A stretch of DNA of 32,631 nt from an uncultured Methanobrevibacter sp. (GTDB taxonomy: Archaea; Methanobacteriota; Methanobacteria; Methanobacteriales; Methanobacteriaceae), in assembly GCF_946408925.1 (NCBI RefSeq), contig NZ_CAMJUE010000018.1, positions 1 through 32,631 on the forward strand, read 5' to 3'. Made by a program: the position numbers and the translations under genes. The notes under the pieces are model-generated. The model saw only the letters and a list, made by a program, of their open reading frames with translations, ran no database searches and was not told where the DNA came from. Every line of letters begins with the position of its first letter. Positions within the stretch are counted from its first letter, which is position 1. Of the stretch, positions 15,782 through 24,183 are shown piece after piece.

Positions 15782-16948
15782 ATGATAAGTAATATTAAAA
15801 ATGATTTAGTCAATGCCAGCGAACTTAAGAAAATTGGAAAAAACAGAGAAGCTTTAAAACTTTACCAAAAAGCATATGAAAAAGATCCGGAAGAATTTAC
15901 AATAAACCAGAAGATCGATTATGCCTGGACAATATATAATGTGAAAATCCAGAAATCCGATAATATCGATGAAATTTTAAGCTGCTCAGAGTTTATAACT
16001 CAATTATTGTCTCAGAAGGATTTAAACACCACCCGCAACTGTGTTTATACATCTTGCGTATTTAAGGTATTGAATTGCCTGAACAAAAAGCAGGAGTATG
16101 ATGCAATGGTTGAGTGGTTGGATAAGATTGACCCTGAGCTTTTGGATGAAAAGCCTTTTAGAAAATATGGAAGGCTCAACAAATCCAAAAAGGAGAAATA
16201 CTACGACTGGGCAACAAAATCATACCTGAAAACAATGGAGTATGAAAGATGCATTGAAACATCAAAAACTGCCCTGAACACTCTCAAAAGATTCATTGAT
16301 GATGGGGATGTCTGGTATAAATGGAGAATTGCAAAATCCCTTATTGAGCTAAACCGTCTAAAGGAAGCCTTAACATATTATGAAGAGGTTATTGAAGTGA
16401 AAAACAATTGGTACATGTACCGTGACATTGCAGAGATATATTACCGACTCAACAAATCTCAGGAAGCATTGAAATACATCTGTCATGCAGTATTGTCAAA
16501 AGAGTCCAATAACACAAAAGCTAATATCTTCTACCTCTGCTACAAGGTTTTCAAGACATTCAACATGGACATGGCAATAAAACATGCCCAGTTATACTAT
16601 CTGCTTCAAAAAGAACAGGGATACGGGATACCTTATGAAATCGAAAAACTGAATTTCGACTCTGACAGATTAAGCAAAAGCCTTCTTGAAAGAGAAATCA
16701 GAGCATTATGGATTAAATATAAATTCAAGGACCAAAAGCTGCAGCATGGAACTGTAACCACTTTTAACCATGACAGGAATTACGGATTCATAAAAACACA
16801 AAACGATGAAACAATATTTTTCCATAAAAACGATTATAAAGGAAGCAGCGTGGATGTTGGTCAGCAGGTATCATTTTATACAGAAAAGAATTTTGATAAG
16901 GTGAAAAATAAGGAATCCATGAAGGCTGTAAATATAAGGGGTGAATAG
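15782..16948 (+). CDS. TPR protein with C-terminal cold-shock domain
   Basis: A 388-residue protein. Residues 1-300 contain TPR-like helix pairs (for example NREALKLYQKAYEKDPEEF, LIELNRLKEALTYYEEVIE, IYYRLNKSQEALKYICHAV). Residues about 322-386 form a cold-shock domain: GTVTTFN, the RNP1-like NYGFI, RNP2-like IFFH, then VG..V.F and the closing A.NI strand. Cold-shock domains bind single-stranded RNA or DNA, so the TPR part probably docks a partner onto nucleic acid. TATA-like sequence lies at about 15691-15704. It is followed at once by a zinc-ribbon gene. Confidence 0.75.
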   Translation: MISNIKNDLVNASELKKIGKNREALKLYQKAYEKDPEEFTINQKIDYAWTIYNVKIQKSDNIDEILSCSEFITQLLSQKDLNTTRNCVYTSCVFKVLNCLNKKQEYDAMVEWLDKIDPELLDEKPFRKYGRLNKSKKEKYYDWATKSYLKTMEYERCIETSKTALNTLKRFIDDGDVWYKWRIAKSLIELNRLKEALTYYEEVIEVKNNWYMYRDIAEIYYRLNKSQEALKYICHAVLSKESNNTKANIFYLCYKVFKTFNMDMAIKHAQLYYLLQKEQGYGIPYEIEKLNFDSDRLSKSLLEREIRALWIKYKFKDQKLQHGTVTTFNHDRNYGFIKTQNDETIFFHKNDYKGSSVDVGQQVSFYTEKNFDKVKNKESMKAVNIRGE

Positions 16949-16952
16949 TTAT

Positions 16953-17210
16953 ATGTATTGTCCGAAATGCGGAAATGAATTGGATATTTTTACCGACAAA
17001 TGCCTGAAATGCGGGAAAAGCTTTAAGGGTATGTCAGTTTCTGAGAGAGAAAAGCACAACTCAAGACCAATTGGCAAAAAACGGGATAAGCCAAATTCAA
17101 CACCGGTCAGAATGACCTATGACAATGGCATACCTGTAGGTGAAGGAATGAGTGTATGTGGTGGAAAACAAAAAAGAGGATCTCACAGACCCTTCTTATT
17201 TAAATATTGA
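16953..17210 (+). CDS. Zinc-ribbon protein (85 aa), C-terminus uncertain
   Basis: The ATG at 16953, with GGGGTGA before it, begins a zinc ribbon (C3/C6, C16/C19: MYCPKCGNE then CLKCGK). A basic linker follows, then NSTPVRMTYDNGIPVGEGMS. The annotated end (CGGKQKRGSHRPFLFKY) is basic and atypical. From about 17150 another frame reads YVVENKKEDLTDPSYLNIEV and stops at a TGA overlapping the next start (17220) as ATGA, which looks more natural. A one-base insertion near 17150 is possible. It is transcribed with the TPR-CSD and SseB genes. Confidence 0.55.
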   Translation: MYCPKCGNELDIFTDKCLKCGKSFKGMSVSEREKHNSRPIGKKRDKPNSTPVRMTYDNGIPVGEGMSVCGGKQKRGSHRPFLFKY

Positions 17211-17219
17211 GGTGATAAT

Positions 17220-18140
17220 ATGAGAAAACTGTTCATTAAACATGATAACTTAAGAAAATCCCTGGAAATTCTTCATGATGATGCTGCTAACATTTCAGAT
17301 GCAGACATGGAAAAGTTCATCAGGGAGCTGAAGCATTCCATTTTAATAATTGCAGCTGACATTTGCGAGTCTTCAGTTAATTTCACTACAGTGGAATATG
17401 ATGGAAAAGACTACGGACTGCTTTTCACGGACATGAATGAGTTTAGAAAATTGTTTTCAGACGACAATCAGGAGTCACATGAATTTGATTTTCATATCTA
17501 TCAAAGCATAGTGAAGGGGAATATGCTTGAGGGATTCCTATTAAATCCTGCAAGTGAGGGATTCCTTTTAAAAAAGGAACTTTTCCTTAGAATTGAAGAC
17601 CTTCCGAATCATGAATTTGAAGCGGAAGAGGTTTTCACAACCAATGAATTAAAAAACCTGAAAGAATCAATCAACAACTCCGATTTGGAGGAATTCATCA
17701 GGGACTCATCAAACATCGGAAAATATGAGGAGCTTTTTGAGAAAATGTCTCACTCAACACTGCTGACATTGATGATATCGGATGTTGATTTAAGGGAATT
17801 TGCCAAGGACGGTGTAATATCCCTGATGGAAACCGGACCGATGGGATTTCTCTACATTGATGAAATCGGTGGAAGTTATGCAACAGTGTATACATCAGAA
17901 AATAAGATTTCAAATGTTCATACTCCCTTGAACAAGTACTCCCAAATTGTCAATTTCTCACAGATGACCAATTTCATCCTCAGCGATGACATGGACGGAA
18001 TAATAATCAATCCGGGTTCAGATAATATTCTGCTTACAAGAGATACTCTTATGCAATATTACGGTCTTTTGGAAAAAACCTGCAATGACACAAGATTAAA
18101 CACTGCAATAATGCACATGTTTTTAATGGAGGAGGCATAA
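17220..18140 (+). CDS. Two-domain SseB-like protein
   Basis: A 306-residue protein with two SseB-like domains. The first (about 30-130) has YGLLFTDMNEFRKLF and GFLLNPASEGFLL. The second (about 175-290) has LTLMISDVDL, YATVYTSENKI and DMDGIIINPGSDNILLTRDT. A helical linker of 45 residues separates them. The 24170 protein is a clear paralog through the whole second half. The start has GAGGTGAT upstream. SseB-fold proteins are usually cytoplasmic binding modules rather than enzymes. No catalytic residues stand out. Confidence 0.7.
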   Translation: MRKLFIKHDNLRKSLEILHDDAANISDADMEKFIRELKHSILIIAADICESSVNFTTVEYDGKDYGLLFTDMNEFRKLFSDDNQESHEFDFHIYQSIVKGNMLEGFLLNPASEGFLLKKELFLRIEDLPNHEFEAEEVFTTNELKNLKESINNSDLEEFIRDSSNIGKYEELFEKMSHSTLLTLMISDVDLREFAKDGVISLMETGPMGFLYIDEIGGSYATVYTSENKISNVHTPLNKYSQIVNFSQMTNFILSDDMDGIIINPGSDNILLTRDTLMQYYGLLEKTCNDTRLNTAIMHMFLMEEA

Positions 18141-18418
18141 TGAATTTCAAAATCCAGTTGAGTATTCAGGAAATTGTCAGTGACTTTGAATCACTGATTC
18201 GTATGGATGAAAAATTAAAAACAAGATTTGACTTTGAAGACTGTGACGGTGAAGATTTGTTGAAATACAATGATGAGTTAACTAGATTAGTTAAAAAATA
18301 CATACCTAATTACAGGAAATACTTGGAAGTTGAAGATGCTGAAAGTTTTGAAGCGTCACTTTCAATATATGAAATGCTGTATGAGAATTTCAAGGAAATC
18401 TTTTATAAGCTTATCTAA
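18140..18418 (+). CDS. Small helical protein (92 aa), unrecognised
   Basis: The ATG overlaps the stop of the SseB gene by one base (TAATG) and has GGAGGAGG before it, so it is surely co-translated. The product is acidic and almost all helix (MNFKIQLSIQEIVSDFESLI, then a KKYIPNYRKYLEVED segment). No domain is recognised. Tight coupling suggests it works with the two-domain SseB protein. Confidence 0.6.
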   Translation: MNFKIQLSIQEIVSDFESLIRMDEKLKTRFDFEDCDGEDLLKYNDELTRLVKKYIPNYRKYLEVEDAESFEASLSIYEMLYENFKEIFYKLI

Positions 18419-18478
18419 GGCACTTCAATTGTGCATTAATAAATTAGATACAACATAAACTAAAAAAAGGTGATAAAT

Positions 18479-18592
18479 ATGTGGGAATGCGTATATTGCG
18501 GTGAGCTGAACGACGATGACAGCCTGGAATGCGAATACTGCGGATGCTCGCCGGACGTAAACTATGGTTGGGTTGGGGAACATTACGGATAA
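18479..18592 (+). CDS. Zinc-ribbon microprotein (37 aa)
   Basis: A short gene with an ideal GGTGAT site ahead of the ATG. It encodes a compact zinc ribbon (C4/C7 and C18/C21: ECVYCGEL, then CEYCGCS) with acidic loops and an aromatic, glycine-rich tail (NYGWVGEHYG). It is too short for most gene callers but has start signal, composition and motif in agreement. It is probably zinc-binding and cytoplasmic, like the 410 and 1985 products. Confidence 0.6.
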   Translation: MWECVYCGELNDDDSLECEYCGCSPDVNYGWVGEHYG

Positions 18593-18653
18593 TTTCCTTT
18601 TACCCTAATGGTAACAATTAGTTTTTTGTATGGGGAATGCTTGAAGATAATGG

Positions 18654-18953
18654 TTAAATATTTTCACTATTTTTAAGTGTTTCTAAAATTTCTTTCCCTA
18701 AGGGAGTTATTTCATAAACTCTGCCTTTTCGTGCATGCTCGTTCATACATCTGACTAATTTTTTCTTTTTCAAATCATGCAGTGCATTTGAAACTTGAGA
18801 ATTTGTTAGTTCTGCTGCTTTAGCGAGTTCTGTTGGCATTAAACGATTGGTATTTAGGGTTTTTAGTGTTTTATAACGTGAATCTGAAATTTTAAGAAAG
18901 CCGATTATATCCCAGATTTCATCATCTGTCATGTTGGTATTCATGTTATTCAT
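18654..18953 (-). CDS. Winged-helix transcription regulator (MarR/ArsR-like)
   Basis: A minus-strand gene of up to 99 residues. Residues about 25-95 form a winged helix-turn-helix: SRYKTLKTLN, MPTELAKAAELTNSQVSNAL (recognition helix), DLKKKKLVRC and the wing RKGRVYEITPLGKEIL. It faces the 19062 SseB gene across a 108-base divergent region with TATA boxes both ways, so it may control that gene and itself. Its own TATA-like box (18960-18971) is so close to the first ATG that translation may begin at the fourth or eighth residue. Confidence 0.75.
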   Translation of the reverse strand: MNNMNTNMTDDEIWDIIGFLKISDSRYKTLKTLNTNRLMPTELAKAAELTNSQVSNALHDLKKKKLVRCMNEHARKGRVYEITPLGKEILETLKNSENI

Positions 18954-19029
18954 TTTAAATTATATTAAATAATTGGTTATTTGTCATGTTGTTTTCTTAT
19001 TATTTCAACTTAATTCGTTTTATTAACAA

Positions 19030-19041
19030 GATATATAATAT
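19030..19041 (+). promoter_or_regulatory. TATA box for the leaderless 19062 gene
   Basis: The AT-rich box GATATATAATAT is centred about 26 bases before the ATG at 19062, so transcription should start at or next to the start codon. It lies in the divergent region shared with the winged-helix regulator gene. Confidence 0.5.
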
Positions 19042-19061
19042 TTAAAAAAGAGAGTAATATT

Positions 19062-19949
19062 ATGGAAGTTACAAACAATCATTTTAAAACTTTAATTAAT
19101 CAAATAGATAATTTTTATTCCAATAATACAAATCCTCCAGAAGATTTGTTTATTAATTTTATTTTGGAGCTCAATGTTTCAAATTTGCTGATTCCCGTAG
19201 AATATGATGGCGGAAACATCACCTTTCCGCATATCGTAACTGATGAGGGTGAGAACCTGCTTCCGTTATTTACGGATGACAGTGAGATGTTAAAGTACAC
19301 ATCAGATTTCAGACCATTGGAAAATGATATATCCTATTACATAGGATTGGTTAATGATTTGGGTTTCAACGGAATCATTATAAATTGCGAAAGCAACAGG
19401 TTCTGCATAGATTCGGATTTATTGAACCATCTCGAAGTGGCGGATGAAATCAGTCATGATAAAGGTTTTGATGAATTTAAACTGAAAGAAATTGCAGAAA
19501 GCACATCAAATTATCCCCTATTGAATTTTATCCGAAACAAAAACAATTACAATAACTTTGATGAATTGGTTGATATAGTGAAAAGGTCAGTTTTACTGGC
19601 GGTCGTCATGGTTGATGATGATGCTAACAGGCAGGAGATCATTCAAAGGGATGATGCCGGCGGATTTGTTTTACTCACATCAAGGGTTGGAAGCGAAAGA
19701 TATGCCCTTTTATTCACAGGCCGTGATGCAATAAAAGAAATACTTGACAAACCTGACAGCTGCTATTACCAGATAGTTAACCTGTTTGAAGTTATCAGAT
19801 TCATACTGATGAGTGATATGGACGGAATAATAATCAATAAGGATTTGGAGGAGTATTATATTCCAAGAAACATTCTTTTAAACATTTTTGATTCTGATAT
19901 TATTAATGATGATTTTTCAAGGGCAAGTGACTATGCATTCATGTTGTAG
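19062..19949 (+). CDS. Two-domain SseB-like protein
   Basis: A 295-residue protein with two SseB-like domains. The first (about 25-125) has PLFTDDSEMLKY and GFNGIIINCESNRFCI. The second (about 165-280) has SVLLAVVMVDDDANR, YALLFTGRDAI and DMDGIIINKDLEEYYI. It is more divergent than the 17220 and 24170 pair, lacking the NPGSD in its last motif. It is expressed from its own leaderless promoter and precedes the AAA+ gene. Confidence 0.7.
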   Translation: MEVTNNHFKTLINQIDNFYSNNTNPPEDLFINFILELNVSNLLIPVEYDGGNITFPHIVTDEGENLLPLFTDDSEMLKYTSDFRPLENDISYYIGLVNDLGFNGIIINCESNRFCIDSDLLNHLEVADEISHDKGFDEFKLKEIAESTSNYPLLNFIRNKNNYNNFDELVDIVKRSVLLAVVMVDDDANRQEIIQRDDAGGFVLLTSRVGSERYALLFTGRDAIKEILDKPDSCYYQIVNLFEVIRFILMSDMDGIIINKDLEEYYIPRNILLNIFDSDIINDDFSRASDYAFML

Positions 19950-20021
19950 ATGAATGGCTGAAAAATATTAACACAACTTATATAATCCTTTAGGGCTAAA
20001 AATACTTTTAGGTATAAAGTT

Positions 20022-21473
20022 ATGTTAGAGTGGACTATTTGCACAAATTGCGGAAAAGTATTGGATAATTCAAAAGTCACCTGTCCAAGTTGCCGGTCAA
20101 AAACAGACAAACTGGGAATGGATTATCTAAAAAAGGTATTGTCGGATGTTACATTTCTTGTAAAGACACTGGATATAGGAATGGTTAAGGACAGCTGTCC
20201 CCAAATAAAAGCTCAAAATGCATCTCTTGAGATAATTGTTCTTGATGATCTTTTCAAATACCTGAGCTATCTTGGATGGGGAGATAAGGTAATAACCGAC
20301 AATGAGCTGGAATTCATCAATGAGCTTTTGGACTCATCCTATGCAAAGGAAGATATTGCCAAGCTGAATGACTGTGGCATTGAAGGTATTCCCGTGTCTT
20401 TTGAATGTCTTCACGAAATGGACTTGTTTGCTAAAGATTATGATATGTACGGCGTTAAAACCTGCAATGAACTGTTTCATGCATACCGATTCCTGGGCAA
20501 GTTCTTCATAACCGTTGACGGTGAACTGAACCCTGATGTGCTTGAAAAATATGAATCATACATCACTGCCCTTGAGGACATGCTTGGGGATTACCTTGTT
20601 GAGGATGACGGCATTGATTTTAAAATGCCTGAAAAAATACAAGAACATGAAGAGGAAAAACATTCCCTTGATGAATACCTTGAGGAACTGAACAGGCTGA
20701 TAGGTCTTGAAAAGGTTAAAAAGGATGTGAACTCACTGATAAACCTTGTCCAAATCAGAAAGCTCAGACAGGAAAGGGGAATCAAACAGCCGCCAATGAG
20801 CCTTCATCTTGTATTCAGCGGAAACCCCGGAACCGGAAAGACAACCGTTGCAAGACTGCTTTCAAAAATATACCATGAAATCGGACTTCTCACAAAGGGA
20901 CATCTAATCGAAACCGACCGGTCAGGTCTTGTAGGAGGCTATGTTGGCCAGACCGCAATAAAGACACAGGAAGTAATCTCACAGGCAATGGGAGGAATAT
21001 TATTCATAGATGAAGCGTATTCCCTTGCATCGTCTTCCGAAAATGATTACGGACAGGAAGCCATTGACACAATCCTCAAGGCAATGGAGGACAATCGTGA
21101 TGATTTGATAGTTATTGTGGCAGGTTATCCCGAACTGATGGACCGCTTCCTACATTCAAATCCCGGTCTGGAGTCCAGATTCAATAAATTCATATACTTT
21201 GAAGACTATAATGAAGAAGAGCTCTATGACATATTCATGCTTTTGTGCAGTGAGGCAAATCTTAAATTGGACAAGCCGGCAGATGATTACGCACACCAGT
21301 ACTTCAGCGAAATGTATAAGCACAAGTCACCTAACTTTGCAAATGGAAGAGCGGTTAGAAACTTCTTTGAAGAGGTAATTACCGCACAGGCAAACAGGCT
21401 GGCTCCACAAAATGACATAACCGATGAAGAATTAAATACTTTAACATATGAAGATTTTTTAGTTGAGGAATAA
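20022..21473 (+). CDS. Zinc-ribbon AAA+ ATPase of the CbbX/SpoVK type
   Basis: A 483-residue protein. Residues about 7-24 are a zinc ribbon (CTNCGKV, CPSCRS). Residues about 30-190 are helical and include a TerB-like pattern (GDKVITDNELEFINELL). Residues about 220-475 are an AAA+ domain of the CbbX/SpoVK/EccA family: LIGLEKVKKDV, Walker A GNPGTGKTT (G267 on), GGYVGQT pore-region motif, Walker B ILFIDEAYSL (D330, E331) and arginine finger ESRF (R386). These ATPases remodel protein complexes. A TATA box lies at 19977-19988. The next gene starts two bases after the stop, so they form an operon. Confidence 0.85.
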   Translation: MLEWTICTNCGKVLDNSKVTCPSCRSKTDKLGMDYLKKVLSDVTFLVKTLDIGMVKDSCPQIKAQNASLEIIVLDDLFKYLSYLGWGDKVITDNELEFINELLDSSYAKEDIAKLNDCGIEGIPVSFECLHEMDLFAKDYDMYGVKTCNELFHAYRFLGKFFITVDGELNPDVLEKYESYITALEDMLGDYLVEDDGIDFKMPEKIQEHEEEKHSLDEYLEELNRLIGLEKVKKDVNSLINLVQIRKLRQERGIKQPPMSLHLVFSGNPGTGKTTVARLLSKIYHEIGLLTKGHLIETDRSGLVGGYVGQTAIKTQEVISQAMGGILFIDEAYSLASSSENDYGQEAIDTILKAMEDNRDDLIVIVAGYPELMDRFLHSNPGLESRFNKFIYFEDYNEEELYDIFMLLCSEANLKLDKPADDYAHQYFSEMYKHKSPNFANGRAVRNFFEEVITAQANRLAPQNDITDEELNTLTYEDFLVEE

Positions 21474-21475
21474 AA

Positions 21476-22543
21476 ATGACCAAATATTGTAAAAATTGCG
21501 GAAATGCAGTGGAAGATTCTTCAAAATTTTGTCCACACTGCAAAAGTGAATCATTCACATATAAAAATGAATTGATGGTGCCTGAAAGTGATTTAATTCA
21601 TAAGATTTTTTACTGGCCGTTTCCGGGAGGTCATGTTTTATCAAAATCAAAACTGATGGCCATTTCAATGAGCCTGTATTTATTGCTGTTATGGATATTT
21701 ACAGGCAACAATGCTTTTTCATTTGTTTTGGCATTAATAGTGGGCCTAATAATATTCCTGATAGGACTGGTTATCCATAACTTTAAACCCGCACCTTCAC
21801 CTGCAAGGATACGGCACAATGATTACGGTCTGGTTAAGGATATAATTAATCTGTTATTTTACTGGCAGGACAGGAATGGGAATTATGTATTGTCAAAAAC
21901 CAAAATAATTTCACTGCTTGTGTTTATTGTTGTTTTCACAATGGGCATTACCGCTTTTAAGCTTGCAGGCATTTTCCCGGCAATCCTTTTGGGAGTGCTT
22001 GTTGAAATTCCGGTATTTGTAATAGGATTTGCAATACATAAGCTAACCTCAAAAGACCTGCCTGAACAGAAACTTCCTAAAAAAGCCGTCAAAGAGGTAA
22101 AGAAGGTTGAGGAAATTGAACAGCCAATTACTTCACAAAAGAATTGGGTAATACCTCAATATTTGGACTATCAAATTCAGCTGGATCGGCTGAACTCAAA
22201 ATTCAAGTCAAAGGAAAAAACCGCCCGTAATCTAATTGAAAAACGTTTCGAACCGCCTCAAATAACATATACAAGATTTATTAGCGGAGTGGACAAGTCA
22301 GCGGAACTGTTTAAAAAGAGTTCGGATTCAGCTTTTACAATGATAAATCTGGCTGATGAATACTCTTCACGAATAGCCGGTGAAATAGAAAAAAAGATAG
22401 GCATTATGGAGGCAATTATAGAAAAATTGGATGACCTTTCAAACGAGCTTATTGTCAATAATGATTTGTCCAAAAAGGAGGATGTTGATAACTTGATTAT
22501 TGACATGGATGATTTAATCGATTCGGTCAAGGATTACGAATGA
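21476..22543 (+). CDS. Zinc-ribbon membrane protein with coiled-coil end
   Basis: A 355-residue protein. Residues 5-22 are a zinc ribbon (C5/C8, C19/C22). Two tandem units follow, each starting with a (F/L)FYW.....G..VLSK(S/T)K motif and containing two transmembrane helices, in all four helices between about 58 and 200. This is an internal duplication. Residues about 215-355 are coiled-coil, ending in LSKKEDVDNLIIDMDDLIDS. TTGAGGA precedes the ATG and the AAA+ gene lies two bases upstream. It may recruit or anchor the ATPase at the membrane. Confidence 0.65.
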   Translation: MTKYCKNCGNAVEDSSKFCPHCKSESFTYKNELMVPESDLIHKIFYWPFPGGHVLSKSKLMAISMSLYLLLLWIFTGNNAFSFVLALIVGLIIFLIGLVIHNFKPAPSPARIRHNDYGLVKDIINLLFYWQDRNGNYVLSKTKIISLLVFIVVFTMGITAFKLAGIFPAILLGVLVEIPVFVIGFAIHKLTSKDLPEQKLPKKAVKEVKKVEEIEQPITSQKNWVIPQYLDYQIQLDRLNSKFKSKEKTARNLIEKRFEPPQITYTRFISGVDKSAELFKKSSDSAFTMINLADEYSSRIAGEIEKKIGIMEAIIEKLDDLSNELIVNNDLSKKEDVDNLIIDMDDLIDSVKDYE

Positions 22544-22569
22544 TTACCAAATGCTCTCCCGCAATTGAT

Positions 22570-22582
22570 AATATATATTAAA
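22570..22582 (+). promoter_or_regulatory. TATA box for the leaderless helicase gene
   Basis: The AT-rich stretch AATATATATTAAA is centred about 25 bases before the ATG at 22600, with no ribosome binding site between, again fitting a leaderless mRNA. Confidence 0.45.
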
Positions 22583-22599
22583 TATTAAAATATCATTCA

Positions 22600-24183
22600 A
22601 TGTGGCAGTATAGCGATTATTCAAAGATAAACCCTGAGGTTCAGAGTCATTTCCCATTCAAGTGTCCCAGAGTCGACCAGTTGGAAACCATTTCCGAAAT
22701 CGTCGATGCAATAAACAGGGGATTCAAATATATAGTTCTTGAAGCGGGAACAGGCACTGGCAAATCGGCTATAGCTGCAACATTATCATCAATATATGAC
22801 TCATCCTATATTTTAACTGTCACCAAACAACTTCAAGACCAATACACAGATGATTTTTCAAGTCTATGTCTTGTAAAAGGAAGGGGAAACTTCAAATGCA
22901 GAAGGGACATGTCCCTAAACTGCGATGAAGGAAAATGCATTCTGGAAGAGGATTCATGTGAAAATCCGAAAACCGACTGCGATTACTATTCTCAAAAATT
23001 CAGAGCCCTAAACTCAAAAGCTGTGATTTCAAATTACCATTACATGTTTTTGGAACTGAACTATGTTGGAGATTTCACAAAAAGGGAGCTGCTGATTTGT
23101 GATGAGGCACATAACCTTGAAAACACATTAATGAGTCAGCTGAAACTTGAATTCTCAATAAATGACCTGAAAAATCATCTGAAACTAAAAATCACTGATG
23201 AAATGATATATGAGCTTGACAACGGAGACTATGATGTATGGCTCCAGTTCATTCGCGAAATAAAGGATTTATACATTGCCGAACTGGAGAGGATTAAGGA
23301 TGTCAGAAAACCTCATCTTACAGAAAAGATTTCCTTCATAAAAAAGGAGATAAACGACTGCAACCGCTTCATCGAGAATATAATTTATGATCCCTACAGT
23401 TGGGTGTTTGACTACAACGCCGAATATGAAATTATCGAGTTCAAGCCTCTTAAGGTGGATAATTATGCCAAAAATACACTATTCAAATATGGCGAGGTCT
23501 GCATTTTCATGAGTGCAACAATACTTGATTACATGTTCTTTTCCAAATGCCTTGGAATCGGGGAAGATGAGATATATGCAATAAGGCGAAAATCCCCGTT
23601 TGATTTAAAAAGAAATCCCATAAAGACAGTTGGAGAATATAATCTCTCACATAAAACTATTGATGAAAATGCCTCAAAGACCATTGAGGTTGTAGAGGAG
23701 ATATTGAACATGCACAAAAATGAAAAGGGAATAATACATACTGTAAGCGGAACATGCAAACAATATCTGATGGACAATTTGAATGACCCTCGCCTGATTG
23801 ATCACAATACTCAAAATAGAAATGAACAGCTTGAGAAGTTTAAAAATGCATCTGAACCGCTAGTTTTAATTTCACCGTCCATGAATGAGGGTGTGGATCT
23901 GCCCGGTGAATTGTGTCGCTTTCAGATAATATATAAATTGCCATATCCGGACCTTGGCGATAAACAGATTCGAATGAGAGCCAATGCGGATGAGGATTGG
24001 TATAATTATAAGACTGCTCTTTCATTGATTCAGACATACGGGCGAGGAATGAGGTATGATGAGGATTATTGTGTGACTTATCTTATTGACTCAAGAATCA
24101 GGGAATTCATAAGCGAAAACAAATTCCTGCAGGATTCATTTAAATATCATTTTAAACAAAATACTTGTAATGACCAATCATAA
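22600..24183 (+). CDS. DinG/XPD-family ATP-dependent helicase
   Basis: A 527-residue superfamily 2 helicase. It has a PFKCPRVDQLE Q-like motif, Walker A EAGTGTGKS (E48-S56), five cysteines between motifs Ia and II (C100, C108, C113, C120, C127), DEAH box D168-H171, an ISNYHY segment and motif VI QTYGRGMR (Q478-R485). The cysteine cluster is placed as in XPD and DinG, where four cysteines hold a 4Fe-4S cluster. The polarity is expected to be 5'-3'. The length is shorter than most DinG proteins. The last 14 bases overlap the next SseB gene. It could work in repair or in an accessory defence-like process. Confidence 0.85.
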   Translation: MWQYSDYSKINPEVQSHFPFKCPRVDQLETISEIVDAINRGFKYIVLEAGTGTGKSAIAATLSSIYDSSYILTVTKQLQDQYTDDFSSLCLVKGRGNFKCRRDMSLNCDEGKCILEEDSCENPKTDCDYYSQKFRALNSKAVISNYHYMFLELNYVGDFTKRELLICDEAHNLENTLMSQLKLEFSINDLKNHLKLKITDEMIYELDNGDYDVWLQFIREIKDLYIAELERIKDVRKPHLTEKISFIKKEINDCNRFIENIIYDPYSWVFDYNAEYEIIEFKPLKVDNYAKNTLFKYGEVCIFMSATILDYMFFSKCLGIGEDEIYAIRRKSPFDLKRNPIKTVGEYNLSHKTIDENASKTIEVVEEILNMHKNEKGIIHTVSGTCKQYLMDNLNDPRLIDHNTQNRNEQLEKFKNASEPLVLISPSMNEGVDLPGELCRFQIIYKLPYPDLGDKQIRMRANADEDWYNYKTALSLIQTYGRGMRYDEDYCVTYLIDSRIREFISENKFLQDSFKYHFKQNTCNDQS

